From positions 62,001 through 126,000 of the forward strand of contig JANXWK010000016.1 in assembly GCA_025351165.1 (NCBI GenBank): a stretch of DNA of 64,000 nt, given 5' to 3'. Of this stretch, positions 35,460 through 44,513 are shown in pieces (positions within the stretch are counted from its first letter, which is position 1; the number at the start of each line of letters is the position of its first letter). Origin of the DNA: Hyphomicrobiales bacterium (GTDB taxonomy: Bacteria; Pseudomonadota; Alphaproteobacteria; Rhizobiales; Beijerinckiaceae). The translations under genes were made by a program, and so were the position numbers. The notes beneath the pieces were generated by a model, which saw nothing but the letters and a program-made list of their open reading frames with translations, was not told the DNA's origin and did no database searches.

Positions 35460-36227
35460 CTATGCATATAATTGGATTGGTAAAGCCCTTATAAGGTTGC
35501 GCAAAGTGGTAATTGTTGAGTGATCTGCAATTCCATCCACCTTTTCGGGTCTGTAATGGCGTTGCAGAGCACGAATAACAGCCTCAGTTTGACTGTCATA
35601 CACCCCGTTAATGTCCAATCCATAACCATAGAGTGCAAGCATGGATTGCAGTGCCTCAATAGGCGCGCCTTTATCTCCCTGACTGAAAAAACGTCCTCCT
35701 TGAATAGGCTCTGGTACAACAAAATGCCCAATGCCACATTCATGGAGTTGCCGCCATGGAAACAGTTCACCAGGGTCTTGCTTTCGTAGCGGTGCAATAT
35801 CCGAATGCGCCAAGATTCGCTCCTGAGGGATATGCCATCGATCGGTTATATCCTGGCAAAGCTTGATCACAGCTGCAATCTGCTCCTGCATAAATGGGGG
35901 AGAGCCGCCCTCATGACCCTGATTGACAATTTCTATACCTATGGAAATAGAATTCATATCAGTCTCGCCATGCCAGTTTGAGGCTCCTGCATGCCACGCG
36001 CGTCTGTTTTCTGGCACAAGCTGCAAAATACGCCCATCCTCAAAAACAAAATAATGACACGATACATTACTGATCGGATTACACAGCCATTTGAGCGCGC
36101 CCTGCGCTGATGCCATACCCGTATAGTGCAAAATAATACTATTGGCGGTTTTGCCGTCTTTTCTCTCACCATGATTGGGGGAGGGGAAAACTTTAAACGC
36201 AAAAGGAGAATCCGGTTTTTGGTGCAT
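35460..36227 (-). CDS. N-acetylmuramoyl-L-alanine amidase with peptidoglycan-binding domain
   Basis: Zinc amidase cleaving between MurNAc and L-Ala. The 255-residue protein has an Amidase_2 domain with His34 in IILHYTGM, WHAGAS, GIEIVNQG and the last ligand region LAHSDIAPLRKQDPG, then a C-terminal PG_binding_1 domain (EALQSMLALYGYGLDINGVY to ALQRHYRP). This is the AmiD/AmpD architecture. No signal peptide or lipobox is present, so it may work on recycled muropeptides in the cytoplasm, like AmpD, or leave by another route. Confidence 0.9.
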   Translation of the reverse strand: MHQKPDSPFAFKVFPSPNHGERKDGKTANSIILHYTGMASAQGALKWLCNPISNVSCHYFVFEDGRILQLVPENRRAWHAGASNWHGETDMNSISIGIEIVNQGHEGGSPPFMQEQIAAVIKLCQDITDRWHIPQERILAHSDIAPLRKQDPGELFPWRQLHECGIGHFVVPEPIQGGRFFSQGDKGAPIEALQSMLALYGYGLDINGVYDSQTEAVIRALQRHYRPEKVDGIADHSTITTLRNLIRALPIQLYA

Positions 36228-36245
36228 AATGCCTGTGTATCAGCA

Positions 36246-36282
36246 ACAAAAAAGCCTGCAACATGTTAAATGTGCAGGCTTT
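36246..36282 (-). terminator. Rho-independent terminator after the glycine-zipper gene
   Basis: On the minus strand AAAGCCTGCA, a 12-base loop and TGCAGGCTTT form a perfect 10-bp stem followed by TTTTTT. It lies 19 bp past the stop at 36301 and before the amidase start at 36227. Confidence 0.85.
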
Positions 36283-36300
36283 AAAAATTATTTTTACAAA

Positions 36301-36579
36301 TTAATCGCGGCAAACATAATCGCCGTAGTAACGGGAGTAATAACAGCGGCGTGGCTGCGGTGTAGTTGAAGCGCCAATAATTGCGCCGCCTGCTGCACCT
36401 ATTGCGCCGCCAGCTAGCGCACCACCCGCGCGGCCAGTCGCAAGACCGCCAATGGCTGCACCAGCTAAACCACCAAGAGCGGCGCCGCCAATAGCACGAT
36501 CTGTCTGGTTGTTTGAGTTACAGGCTGTCAGGCTAAGCAGTGTTAAAGCTGCAACTGAAGCGGTTAAAAACTTGCGCAT
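36301..36579 (-). CDS. Glycine-zipper lipoprotein
   Basis: 92 residues with a lipoprotein signal: basic MRK, hydrophobic run and lipobox LTAC (Cys20). The mature part has glycine-zipper repeats (GGAALGGLAGAAIGGLATG, AGGALAGGAIGAAGGAIIG) that form membrane-associated helical hairpins, then a short tail with RRCYYSRYYGDYVCRD containing two cysteines. Such proteins are common small outer-membrane lipoproteins in alphaproteobacteria, with structural roles presumed. It is a single-gene unit with its own terminator. Confidence 0.85.
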   Translation of the reverse strand: MRKFLTASVAALTLLSLTACNSNNQTDRAIGGAALGGLAGAAIGGLATGRAGGALAGGAIGAAGGAIIGASTTPQPRRCYYSRYYGDYVCRD

Positions 36580-36831
36580 AAAAATCTCCCTTTAAAATAA
36601 TGCTGTACGGGTAACATCTTTAAACGCCATTTGTTCAAATGGGAATTAGAAAATCTACTTATTTGCGTTTTTAATGTGTCCAACAAATTTTATGGTTTTT
36701 AATTGAGTATGAAAAATAAACTGTTCTACACTCATATTTCCTAAAAAAATCATTTTCACATCTCTGTGAATTGAAACATATTTATATTTAAGTCAGAGTG
36801 CACACATACACCTAGGTCAAAAGGATGCCGC

Positions 36832-37791
36832 ATGCTGATAAAACACTTCAAAGGCTGGGAACTTCCAGATAGCCAGCTAACACCCGAAAATCTGTTTTTC
36901 AGCAAGCGCACCTTGCTAAAGGGCGCAGGGTTGCTTGGCGCAAATCTACTGATGCCAACCAGCATACAGGCACAAGGCGCTGATCCCTCCAGTGCACTTT
37001 ACCCGTTTAAACGGAATGAGACATATACTTTGGACGGCAAGAACATCACGCCTGAAAACATTAATGGAAACTATAATAATTTCTATGAATTTGGCCAGTC
37101 CAAACAGATTGCCAAAGCTGCTCAAGCTCTTAAAACGCGCCCGTGGCTGATTAAAATAGACGGTATGGTCGAAAAACCATTTGAAATTGGCTTTGATGAT
37201 TTGATTAAATCCATGCCCTTGGAAGAGCGCAACTATCGTCATCGCTGTGTGGAGGCATGGTCAATGGCCGTTAACTGGTCTGGCTTTCCTTTAAAAGCGC
37301 TGCTTGCGATGGCAAAGCCACTCTCAGGTGCCAAATACGTGCAGTTGCAGACTTTTCTGGACACATCCATTGCCCCAGCCCAGAAGCAGAGCTGGTATCC
37401 TTGGCCCTATACAGAAGGGCTAAGCATCGCAGAAGCCAATAATGATCTAGCCTTCATGGTAACAGGTGCCTATGGCAAACCACTTGCAAACCAGCATGGA
37501 GCACCTTTACGCCTGGCAGTTCCGTGGAAATACGGCTTTAAAAGTGTTAAATCCATTAATCGGATTACATTTACTGATGTGCGTCCCAAAACCTACTGGG
37601 AAGCCTTGCAATCAGCTGAATATGGTTTCTGGGCAAATGTGAACCCGGCAGTGCCGCATCCTAGATGGAGCCAGGCGGACGAGGAGGTCATTGGTACTGG
37701 CTCAAGAGTGCCTACACTTATTTTTAACGGCTACGAAAAATATGTTGCAGACATATATAAAGGCATGGAAAAAGAGCGTCTTTATATATAA
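36832..37791 (+). CDS. msrP: Protein-methionine-sulfoxide reductase catalytic subunit
   Basis: Periplasmic molybdenum-cofactor enzyme (YedY/MsrP) that repairs oxidised methionines in exported proteins. The 319-residue protein shows YRHRCVEAWSMAVNWSGFPL with the Mo-ligating Cys139, then QHGAPLRLAVPWKYGFKS. The export signal reads SKRTLLKG, Lys-Arg rather than Arg-Arg, followed by a hydrophobic stretch and TSIQAQG. AAGGA precedes the ATG. The haem-binding membrane partner MsrQ is not adjacent, which is unusual. Confidence 0.94.
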   Translation: MLIKHFKGWELPDSQLTPENLFFSKRTLLKGAGLLGANLLMPTSIQAQGADPSSALYPFKRNETYTLDGKNITPENINGNYNNFYEFGQSKQIAKAAQALKTRPWLIKIDGMVEKPFEIGFDDLIKSMPLEERNYRHRCVEAWSMAVNWSGFPLKALLAMAKPLSGAKYVQLQTFLDTSIAPAQKQSWYPWPYTEGLSIAEANNDLAFMVTGAYGKPLANQHGAPLRLAVPWKYGFKSVKSINRITFTDVRPKTYWEALQSAEYGFWANVNPAVPHPRWSQADEEVIGTGSRVPTLIFNGYEKYVADIYKGMEKERLYI

Positions 37792-37878
37792 AAATGCTCT
37801 AAATCACTCGTATTGCTTTTATTGTTGATATCTGTAATGCAGAACACAGTTGATAAAGGGCATAGTTATTTCCAAAAC

Positions 37879-38220
37879 TTAATTATGCCTTTTGTGTTTT
37901 TCATTTAAAACTTCGCCAGACTTCATTGTAGTTATGCTTTCATGCGCAATCCTGCTTGTAGAATCTGTTAGGGATTTCGCATCTGAAGCGGTTTTATCAA
38001 CTGATTTTTTAATATGGTCAGCCTGAATATCAAGCACTTCCTCGGAGGATTTGGCGTTCATCATAGCTTTCATTACAGCTAGATTTGCCTCCATGTTAGC
38101 CTGTGACATTTGAGCAAACGTTTTAGACATTTCCGTAAAGCTCTGTGCTAAAAGCTGTCCAGATTTTATCATTATATTCATATTGTCAGATAATACATTC
38201 ATCATATTTTGATTTTCCAT
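37879..38220 (-). CDS. Phasin-family protein
   Basis: 113 residues, helical and amphipathic with many Met, Ser and Ala residues: GQLLAQSFTEMSKTFAQMSQ, AVMKAMMNAKSSEEVLDIQ and DHIKKSVDKTASDAKSLTDS. This is the Phasin_2 pattern of proteins that coat polyhydroxyalkanoate granules, also seen in stress-related small proteins of alphaproteobacteria. No PHA synthase is visible in the window. The ATG follows GGAGAGTCAAA. Confidence 0.82.
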   Translation of the reverse strand: MENQNMMNVLSDNMNIMIKSGQLLAQSFTEMSKTFAQMSQANMEANLAVMKAMMNAKSSEEVLDIQADHIKKSVDKTASDAKSLTDSTSRIAHESITTMKSGEVLNEKHKRHN

Positions 38221-38527
38221 TTTGACTCTCCATGATGTATTAGAAAAATTATAATTGGCTTCAACGCATACAAAGGTGTCGGATAAAAAATAAATTCACC
38301 ACACAGGATTTAAGAGTTTTACAAAACCTGCATGGACGCTTCTGCAAATTAGTTGAACCTCTAGGCATCTTGAAAATTTACCAAGTCTCGAACCCGTAGA
38401 GATTGCGCGCAACTTATAAAATAAGCTGCCTTGTAATGCTGTTAAGTTTTCAATATATCAATTGTTCCGCTCAATGTGTACAAACACACATAGCTTGAGC
38501 ATTCTATCAAATTCAGGGAAGCTTTCC
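38221..38527. other. 307-bp gap between the phasin and ohr genes
   Basis: No gene is convincing. It contains a 10-bp palindrome TTGCGCGCAA at 38403-38412 and an interrupted inverted repeat TCTC...GAGA just before it. Either could be the operator for a peroxide-sensing MarR regulator such as OhrR, but I cannot match a known consensus. A frame extending ohr upstream to 38462 is judged untranslated leader. Confidence 0.4.
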
Positions 38528-38959
38528 ATGTCTTTAAAAATTCTTTTTACAGCTACGTCTACAGCAACTGGTGGGCGCAACGGTCATTCAGAAGCATCTG
38601 ATGGCTCCGTCAAAGTTGACCTATCTGTTCCAAAGGAAATGGGCGGGCCAGGCAAACCCAACACAACCACCCCAGAACACCTGTTTGCCACTGGCTATGC
38701 AGCCTGTTTTAGTGGTGCGCTAGACCTTGTAGCCAAGCAGAAAAAACTGGATCTTGTAGATGCAACAGTTACCTGTTCGGTCAGTATAGGCTCACAAAGT
38801 GAAGGTGGCTATGGTCTTGCTGCCAAGATGCATGTAAAGACACAGGGTATCTCAGAAACAGATGCAGAGCAGCTTGTGCAAGAAGCGCACCGTATCTGCC
38901 CATACTCAAATGCAACGCGCAACAACATGCAGGTTGAGCTGGAAATTGAAGCTGTTTGA
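38528..38959 (+). CDS. ohr: Organic hydroperoxide resistance protein
   Basis: Thiol peroxidase of the OsmC/Ohr family, which reduces fatty-acid and other organic hydroperoxides. I start at ATG 38528 (MSLKILFTATSTATGGRNGH), 143 residues, with AGGGAA upstream; this matches family length. The peroxidatic Cys60 in GYAACFSGAL, resolving Cys124 in HRICPYSNATRNN, Arg17 and Glu50 form the known active site. It is a single gene between phasin and a ThiE-like gene. Confidence 0.95.
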   Translation: MSLKILFTATSTATGGRNGHSEASDGSVKVDLSVPKEMGGPGKPNTTTPEHLFATGYAACFSGALDLVAKQKKLDLVDATVTCSVSIGSQSEGGYGLAAKMHVKTQGISETDAEQLVQEAHRICPYSNATRNNMQVELEIEAV

Positions 38960-39031
38960 TAGTTTTACTCTAACCAATTAAGCCAGAGCAGGATAACCTG
39001 TTTTGGCTTGTACATTTGCCAAGGTTTTAAA

Positions 39032-39673
39032 GTGTCTGACATCCATCCTCGCCTATTCCTGATTTCTCCAATAATTGAAGATGCGGACAGCTTTTTATTG
39101 CAGTTGCAAAAAGCCTTATCAGGCGGTCGTATTGACTGTCTACTGCTGCGCTTTGCCTCAAAAGACGAACATGAACTCAAACGCATGGTGCAGATATTGG
39201 CACCCGTTGCGCAGGCAAGTGAAGTTGCGGTATTGGTTGAAGCTAGCACAGATACCCGTTTTGCGGCCCGAAGTGGTGTTGATGGTGTGCACATACGCTA
39301 TGAAAAATCAGCGCTTGAAGAGGCACTTGAAGCCCAAAAACCAGACCGCATTGTGGGTGTAGCTGGGCTTAAATCTCGTGATGACGCCATGAATGCAGGC
39401 GAGCTTGGCGCTGATTATCTGATGTTTGGTGAACCTTATCCCGATGGGGCCTTGCCTGATTTTGAAACTGTTCTGGAACGCGCTAGCTGGTGGGCAGAGG
39501 TTTTTTCCACACCGTGCGTTGCCTATGCACCGACTCTCGAAAATGTAACAGCTCTGGCAAAAGCAAAAATTGAGTTTATAGGCCTGGAAAACGCTGTTTG
39601 GCAGTCACTGACTGGTGAAGAATACGCAATCAAAAACGCTCTTGACAGGATAGCCGCAGCCATTGCTGCTTGA
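39032..39673 (+). CDS. Thiamine-phosphate synthase-like protein
   Basis: TIM-barrel protein of the ThiE/TenI superfamily. I start at GTG 39032 because AAGG lies seven bases upstream and the product begins [14 protein letters not shown], as ThiE proteins do; a TTG eight codons earlier is less likely. Visible are [22 protein letters not shown] and [28 protein letters not shown], replacing the usual phosphate-binding loops. The classic pyrophosphate residues are not all recognisable, so catalysis of thiamine-phosphate formation is uncertain. This ThiE-like gene next to efp and an inositol monophosphatase gene is a recurrent Hyphomicrobiales neighbourhood. Confidence 0.8.
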   Translation: MSDIHPRLFLISPIIEDADSFLLQLQKALSGGRIDCLLLRFASKDEHELKRMVQILAPVAQASEVAVLVEASTDTRFAARSGVDGVHIRYEKSALEEALEAQKPDRIVGVAGLKSRDDAMNAGELGADYLMFGEPYPDGALPDFETVLERASWWAEVFSTPCVAYAPTLENVTALAKAKIEFIGLENAVWQSLTGEEYAIKNALDRIAAAIAA

Positions 39674-39740
39674 CGTTGAGCTCTCATGTCTTCATGAGTT
39701 CATGAAAAGCAGTTCCTCATTACAAAAGCATTATGTTCCC

Positions 39741-40304
39741 ATGGCAAAAATTAGCGGCGTTGATATAAAACCTGGTCTTATGATTGAATATGATGGCAGC
39801 CTTTGGGCTGTTGTTAAAACTGTCAAGGTCAAACCTGGCAAGGGTCCAGCTTACAACCAGGCTGAGCTTAAAAATGTCATGGATGGCCGCAAGCTTAATA
39901 ACCGCTTTTCTACAGACGAAAAAGTGGAAGAAATAAAGCTTGATTACAAAGATGTATCCTTTTTATATGCGCAGGAAGATGCACTGGTTTTCATGGATAC
40001 AACCAGCTATGAGCAGATTGAACTGCCAAATGATTTCGTGGGTGAACGCGCCGCATTTCTGAAAGATGGTATGGAAGTAACTTTGCGCATGCATGGCGAT
40101 CGACCAATTTCGATCAGCTTGCCTGAGCAGATTGTTTTGGAAATTACGGAAGCCGATCCAGTCATCAAGGGCCAGACAGCATCTTCATCCTATAAAAATG
40201 CTGTACTTGAAAATGGCTTGAAAATTCTCGTTCCACCTTTCATTGCCACTGGTGAAAAAATCCTCGTAGACACCACTGAAGTTACTTACATTCGTAGAGC
40301 TTAA
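39741..40304 (+). CDS. efp: Elongation factor P
   Basis: Relieves ribosome stalling at consecutive prolines. I start at ATG 39741, giving [12 protein letters not shown] and 187 residues, the standard length; the upstream extension to 39663 overlaps the previous gene. The three beta domains are intact and the modifiable lysine is Lys34 in [10 protein letters not shown], so an EpmA-type beta-lysylation pathway may exist. C-terminal [20 protein letters not shown] is normal. Confidence 0.97.
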   Translation: MAKISGVDIKPGLMIEYDGSLWAVVKTVKVKPGKGPAYNQAELKNVMDGRKLNNRFSTDEKVEEIKLDYKDVSFLYAQEDALVFMDTTSYEQIELPNDFVGERAAFLKDGMEVTLRMHGDRPISISLPEQIVLEITEADPVIKGQTASSSYKNAVLENGLKILVPPFIATGEKILVDTTEVTYIRRA

Positions 40305-40315
40305 GAAAGAAAATT

Positions 40316-41107
40316 ATGATCCGTACACCTCTCATCAACGTCATGACGGCTGCTGTCCTCAAAGCCGGTCGTGCTTTAAAACGCGATTTTGGTGAAGTGT
40401 CCATGCTTCAGGTTCAACGTAAGGGCCCAGGTGATTTTGTGTCGCTGGCTGATAAACGTTCTGAAGAAATCCTGTTTGAAGAGCTCTCCCGTGTACGTCC
40501 GGGCTACAGTTTTATTATGGAAGAGGGCGGCAAGGTAGAAGGTTCTGACCAATCTCACACTTGGCATGTTGATCCGCTTGATGGCACGACCAACTTTCTG
40601 CACGGAATCCCCCAGTTTGCTGTTTCTGTTGGTCTTGAGCGCGACGGCCAGATTGTGGCAGGCGTTATCTATAATCCAGCCAATGATGAACTCTATGTAG
40701 CTGAAAAAGGCCAGGGCGCGTATCAAAATAATCAGCGCCTGCGCGTATCAGGACGTACTGACCTTTACGACGCAGTTATTGGTTGTGGCATTCCAGCAAT
40801 TGGCAAAAACGGACATCCACAGTTTCTGAAAGAACTGGGCGCAGTCATGGCCAAAACAGCAGGTCTTCGCCGGGCAGGCGCTGCATCGCTTGATATGGCC
40901 TATGTGGCAGCCGGCCGCCTGGATGCCTATTGGGAACGTGGCGTCAAATCCTGGGATGTAGCAGCAGGCATTGTGCTTGTGCGCGAAGCCGGTGGCTTTG
41001 TTACGGATTTGAGAGGCAGCGATCAGTTTATTGCTCGTGGCGAACTGGTGGCAGGTAATGAGACCATTCAGGCGGACATATTAAAACTTGTAAAGGACAC
41101 GGCTTAA
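40316..41107 (+). CDS. suhB: Inositol-1-monophosphatase family protein
   Basis: Mg-dependent phosphatase of 263 residues. Metal-binding motifs are EEGGKVEG in IMEEGG, the DPLDGTTNFLHGIP loop and the C-terminal YWERGVKSWDVAAG, all as in IMPase/SuhB. Substrate may be inositol phosphate or a related sugar phosphate; in E. coli SuhB also affects rRNA synthesis. It starts 11 bp after efp and is probably cotranscribed. Confidence 0.93.
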   Translation: MIRTPLINVMTAAVLKAGRALKRDFGEVSMLQVQRKGPGDFVSLADKRSEEILFEELSRVRPGYSFIMEEGGKVEGSDQSHTWHVDPLDGTTNFLHGIPQFAVSVGLERDGQIVAGVIYNPANDELYVAEKGQGAYQNNQRLRVSGRTDLYDAVIGCGIPAIGKNGHPQFLKELGAVMAKTAGLRRAGAASLDMAYVAAGRLDAYWERGVKSWDVAAGIVLVREAGGFVTDLRGSDQFIARGELVAGNETIQADILKLVKDTA

Positions 41108-41113
41108 AGGTTA

Positions 41114-41563
41114 ATGCCTCGCATCCGTCTTCTGCTGCCAGCACACTACCCTGCCCTTGCTGATTTATGGGTCAAAAGCTGGCAGGAAGCTATGCCACAA
41201 ATTAATTTTGAACAAAGACGTAACTGGTTTGCTGCTTACCTATCAAAACTGGAACAGCAACATTTTCAGCTACTAGGTGCATTCAACCAATTCAATACTC
41301 TTTTAGGCTTCATTGCCATCAATCCAGAAACACACATTCTTGACCAGATAGCAGTTACAATTGAGGCAAAAGGTCAGAATACAGCAGCTGAACTGATAGA
41401 GGCTGCAAAACAGATTTCACCGGTTAAAATTACTTTAGATGTAAATACGGATAATCCTCGCGCGATTGCTTTTTACAAGAAACATGGTTTTGAGCACACT
41501 GGAACAACACGTGTTAATTCACTTTCAAATTTAAAATGTACGGAAATGCAGTGGGTACCTTAA
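41114..41563 (+). CDS. GNAT-family acetyltransferase
   Basis: 149 residues starting IRLLLPAHYPALADLWVKSWQEA, the usual N-terminal GNAT helix. It has the core strand LLGFIAINPETHILDQIAVTIEAKGQNTAAELI, which holds a degenerate acetyl-CoA loop, and the C-terminal LDVNTDNPRAIAFYKKHGFEHTG typical of motif B. Substrate unknown. It lies six bases after suhB and probably belongs to the same transcript; convergent with the ABC exporter, with only three bases between the ends. Confidence 0.85.
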   Translation: MPRIRLLLPAHYPALADLWVKSWQEAMPQINFEQRRNWFAAYLSKLEQQHFQLLGAFNQFNTLLGFIAINPETHILDQIAVTIEAKGQNTAAELIEAAKQISPVKITLDVNTDNPRAIAFYKKHGFEHTGTTRVNSLSNLKCTEMQWVP

Positions 41564-41566
41564 AAA

Positions 41567-43375
41567 CTATTCAGCAGCTTTCAATACCTTCAACCCAAAT
41601 TGTAGCTCTGCCAGACGTGCGTACAGGCCTTGTTTGGCAATAAGCTCAGCATGCGTGCCCTGTTCTACAATCTGTCCCTGATCCATAACAAGAATACGAT
41701 CCGCATTTAGGATTGTTGCAAGTCTATGGGCAATAACCAGACTGGTACGCCCCTGCATCAGCACATCAAGTGCACCCTGCACAAGATACTCGTTTTCAGC
41801 ATCCAGCGCAGATGTTGCCTCATCCAACAGTAAAATAGGCGCGTCTTTCAAAATTGCCCTTGCAATTGCAAGGCGCTGGCGCTCGCCCCCTGAAAGCGTT
41901 ACGCCCCGCTCTCCTATTTGCGTAGCATACCCTTTTGGCAGGCGCATGATGAAAGCATCAGCACTTGCTTGTTCACAGGCACGCTTGATGTCTGCTTCAG
42001 TTGCCAAAGGCCGTGCATAACGGATATTGTCCAGAATGCTCGTGCCAAAAATTGCAGGTTCTTGGGCAACGAGTGCCATGTTAGAGCGCAGATCCGTAAG
42101 GCCCAAAGCCATAAGAGCAACGCCGTCAAGCATAATCGACCCAGAAACTGGATCATAAAACCGCATCAATAACTGCAAAACAGTGCTTTTACCTGCCCCT
42201 GAAGGCCCAACAAGCGCGACACGCTCACCGTGTTTAATTGAGAATGATAAACCAGTTATAATTCCAGCTTCTGTCCTGCTAGGATAGGCAAAACTTACAT
42301 TTTTAAATTCAATAATTCCCTGCACAGGTTTTTGCAGAGCAATCGGGTCGAGCGGCTCTTGAACAGCTGGCTTTTCGTTCAAAAGCTCTGAGAGACGTGT
42401 CGCTGCGCCAGCTGCTGAACTAAGTTCCCCATATACTTCTGAAAGCTGCCCAAGAGAACTGGCAGCAAACACCGCATAAAACAAAAACTGCGAAAGCAGC
42501 CCAGCACTCATCTCATCATTCATAACACTTTGTGCGCCAACCCATAAAACGCCCACAACACTAGCAAAAATCATGAATATGGCAATGCCAGTTAAAATGG
42601 AACGTGAGCGAATAGTGACACGTGCCGCTTCATAGGCCGCATTTGAAGCATCACAAAACTGTTCACTTACACGTTTTTCAGCACTAAAGGCCTGCATTGT
42701 GCGCGAAGCTCCAATCTGCTCATTGGCAAAATTGGCAGCCTCCGCAAGGCGTTCCTGTGCAATGCGTGAACGCTCCCTTACGCCCCGCCCTGCAAATACC
42801 AAGGGTAAAACAACAAGGGGTATAGCAATCAGTACCAGGGACGATAAATGTGGACTTGTATATACCATCAAGCCTACTGCGCCAAAAAACAGCGCAATAT
42901 TGCGAAGTGCAACAGAGGCGCTGGAACCAAAAACTGACTTGATCTGCACTGTGTCACTGGTAAGGCGCGAAACAATTTCTCCAGCCTTTGCCTTATCATA
43001 AAACTGAGCGTCAAGCGTGCCAAGATGTGTAAACATTGCGCTGCGCAAATCTGCCACAACACGCTCCCCAATAGTCATAACCAGATAGTAGCGGGTTGAG
43101 CTGGCAAGAGCTAAAACTGCCACAACTGCAATCAGGGCTCCAAAATACTGAGCCAGAAAATCTGCATTTTCTGATTTAAAGCCAGAATCTATCATACGCC
43201 TTATGGCAAGCGGCACAATAAGGGTGGCCAATGCTGCAATAATCAGTGCAACCAGGGCAAGTATGATCTTGGACTTCTGTCTTGCAACAATAGGCAGCAG
43301 GGACCTGAGGGATCCAAAATTGGCTTTTGGCTTTTTGGAATTTATGGACTGGCTGGGATCTGAAATTTTACTCAT
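41567..43375 (-). CDS. ABC exporter, fused permease and ATPase
   Basis: Half-transporter of 602 residues of the ABCB/MsbA type, acting as a homodimer in the inner membrane. Six transmembrane helices fill residues about 30-320, followed by the nucleotide-binding domain with Walker A GPSGAGKST, Q-loop VAQEPAIFG, signature LSGGERQRLAIARAIL, Walker B ILLLDEATSALD and the switch His in VIAHRLAT. Substrate may be lipid A, other lipids or drugs; sequence does not tell. Related alphaproteobacterial exporters are often annotated multidrug. Next to rpmE, divergent. Confidence 0.9.
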   Translation of the reverse strand: MSKISDPSQSINSKKPKANFGSLRSLLPIVARQKSKIILALVALIIAALATLIVPLAIRRMIDSGFKSENADFLAQYFGALIAVVAVLALASSTRYYLVMTIGERVVADLRSAMFTHLGTLDAQFYDKAKAGEIVSRLTSDTVQIKSVFGSSASVALRNIALFFGAVGLMVYTSPHLSSLVLIAIPLVVLPLVFAGRGVRERSRIAQERLAEAANFANEQIGASRTMQAFSAEKRVSEQFCDASNAAYEAARVTIRSRSILTGIAIFMIFASVVGVLWVGAQSVMNDEMSAGLLSQFLFYAVFAASSLGQLSEVYGELSSAAGAATRLSELLNEKPAVQEPLDPIALQKPVQGIIEFKNVSFAYPSRTEAGIITGLSFSIKHGERVALVGPSGAGKSTVLQLLMRFYDPVSGSIMLDGVALMALGLTDLRSNMALVAQEPAIFGTSILDNIRYARPLATEADIKRACEQASADAFIMRLPKGYATQIGERGVTLSGGERQRLAIARAILKDAPILLLDEATSALDAENEYLVQGALDVLMQGRTSLVIAHRLATILNADRILVMDQGQIVEQGTHAELIAKQGLYARLAELQFGLKVLKAAE

Positions 43376-43543
43376 AAACTGTCTTTATTATGCCTTTTCA
43401 AATCTGTCTTCTATTTGTTTTGAAAGAATGACGCTTGTAACAAGCCATTTGTTCAGCTATACGCAGCCTAACGTAAAGGTAATTTTCAACCCGTACTTAT
43501 AATAGCCATATTAGAGACGGATTTTCACCAAGGCTTAAAGCAA

Positions 43544-43777
43544 ATGAAACAGAATACGCACCCAGATTACCATTTCATCAAAGTTGTCATGACAGATGGA
43601 ACAAGTTTTGAAACCCGTTCAACAATGGGTAAAGCTGGTGATACATTGAACCTTGATATTGATCCAAAAACACATCCAGCCTGGACTGGTGGATCTGGTG
43701 CAAGCCTGGACCGTGGTGGACGTCTATCAAAATTCAGCAATAAATTTGCTGGTCTTGGTCTGGCTGCAAAGAAATAA
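43544..43777 (+). CDS. rpmE: Ribosomal protein L31
   Basis: 77-residue large-subunit protein beginning [19 protein letters not shown], with SFETRSTMG and [26 protein letters not shown]. There are no cysteines, so this is the zinc-free form common in alphaproteobacteria. It has its own terminator. Its place beside an ABC exporter gene on the opposite strand is a familiar Hyphomicrobiales arrangement. Confidence 0.95.
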   Translation: MKQNTHPDYHFIKVVMTDGTSFETRSTMGKAGDTLNLDIDPKTHPAWTGGSGASLDRGGRLSKFSNKFAGLGLAAKK

Positions 43778-43799
43778 TATAAATTTACGCAAATTAAAA

Positions 43800-43825
43800 A
43801 GGCCGCTTTTAAGCGGCTTTTTTTA
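43800..43825 (+). terminator. Rho-independent terminator after rpmE
   Basis: GGCCGCTT and AAGCGGC form a tight 7-bp stem with a two-base loop gap, followed by seven Ts, 25 bp past the rpmE stop. Confidence 0.85.
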
Positions 43826-43916
43826 CATTAAAGCTGTAACGAATTGGTTCGACCTAAAGGAATATTCATTTTAAAATACTGAAAAAGCAGCGTGCTTTAA
43901 TATATACACGCATCAG

Positions 43917-44180
43917 TTAAAAGGACATGCCCAGAGCTGCCATATATGTTTCCAGCAAAGCATCCTGTTCTTTGCGCTCTGAGAGGTCTTGTTTGCGAAG
44001 CGCTATGATCTTGCGCAGAACCTTGACATCAAAACCTGTGCCCTTGGCTTCACCATACACATCGCTAATATCTTCCGATAACGCTTTCTTTTCTTCTTCA
44101 AGACGCTCAATTCGCTCAATCAGGGATTTAAGCTGCGCCGCAGTTGTCTGGTTTATGCTGGTTTCAACATCATCATTCAT
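43917..44180 (-). CDS. DUF2312/UPF0335 coiled-coil protein
   Basis: 87 residues from ATG 44180; a longer frame from 44225 is not supported by a ribosome site. [20 protein letters not shown] is a coiled coil, then [23 protein letters not shown] and a charged helix to the end. This is the UPF0335/DUF2312 family, restricted to alphaproteobacteria and thought to bind nucleic acid as a GapR-like protein: Caulobacter GapR, a DNA-supercoiling sensor, belongs here. It may therefore be a nucleoid protein recognising overtwisted DNA. Confidence 0.88.
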   Translation of the reverse strand: MNDDVETSINQTTAAQLKSLIERIERLEEEKKALSEDISDVYGEAKGTGFDVKVLRKIIALRKQDLSERKEQDALLETYMAALGMSF

Positions 44181-44262
44181 TTTATCTTGCTCTCGTTTAA
44201 AACTGAAAATTCTTGAGACAAGCAATGGATGAGTTTGGTAAAAAATATGATAAATTTAAACA

Positions 44263-44508
44263 TTATTTTTGATAGTCTGCTTTCCATGTCTCATAGGGCA
44301 TTCCATAAACATGGGTTTTGGCCTCGTCTTTGGTCATGGCAACGCCTTGCAAAACAGCTTCCTCCATCAGCCACGTACCAAGGCAGTTGCGGCAAAAGCC
44401 TGCCAGGTTCATAAGGTCAATGTTCTGCACATCCTTGCGCCCATCAAGATGTTTGATAAGCCGCCGAAAAGCCGCAGCTTCCAGTTTATCACGTGTTGCG
44501 TCATCCAT
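44263..44508 (-). CDS. DUF1244 protein
   Basis: 81 residues from ATG 44508, eight bases after AAGG; a GTG at 44517 that overlaps the previous stop is less likely. LEAAAFRRLIKHLDGRKDVQNIDLMNLAGFCRNCLG is the conserved DUF1244 core with a C-x2-C pair, and the end YGMPYETWKADYQ is equally conserved. The function is unknown; the family is widespread in proteobacteria. It overlaps the N-formylglutamate amidohydrolase gene and is surely cotranscribed. Confidence 0.9.
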   Translation of the reverse strand: MDDATRDKLEAAAFRRLIKHLDGRKDVQNIDLMNLAGFCRNCLGTWLMEEAVLQGVAMTKDEAKTHVYGMPYETWKADYQK

Positions 44509-44513
44509 CTTTT

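Noticed and set aside
38965..39294. A 109-codon minus-strand frame opposite the ThiE-like gene.
   Set aside because: It is antisense to a well-supported gene and Ser/Arg-rich, as shadows of coding DNA usually are.
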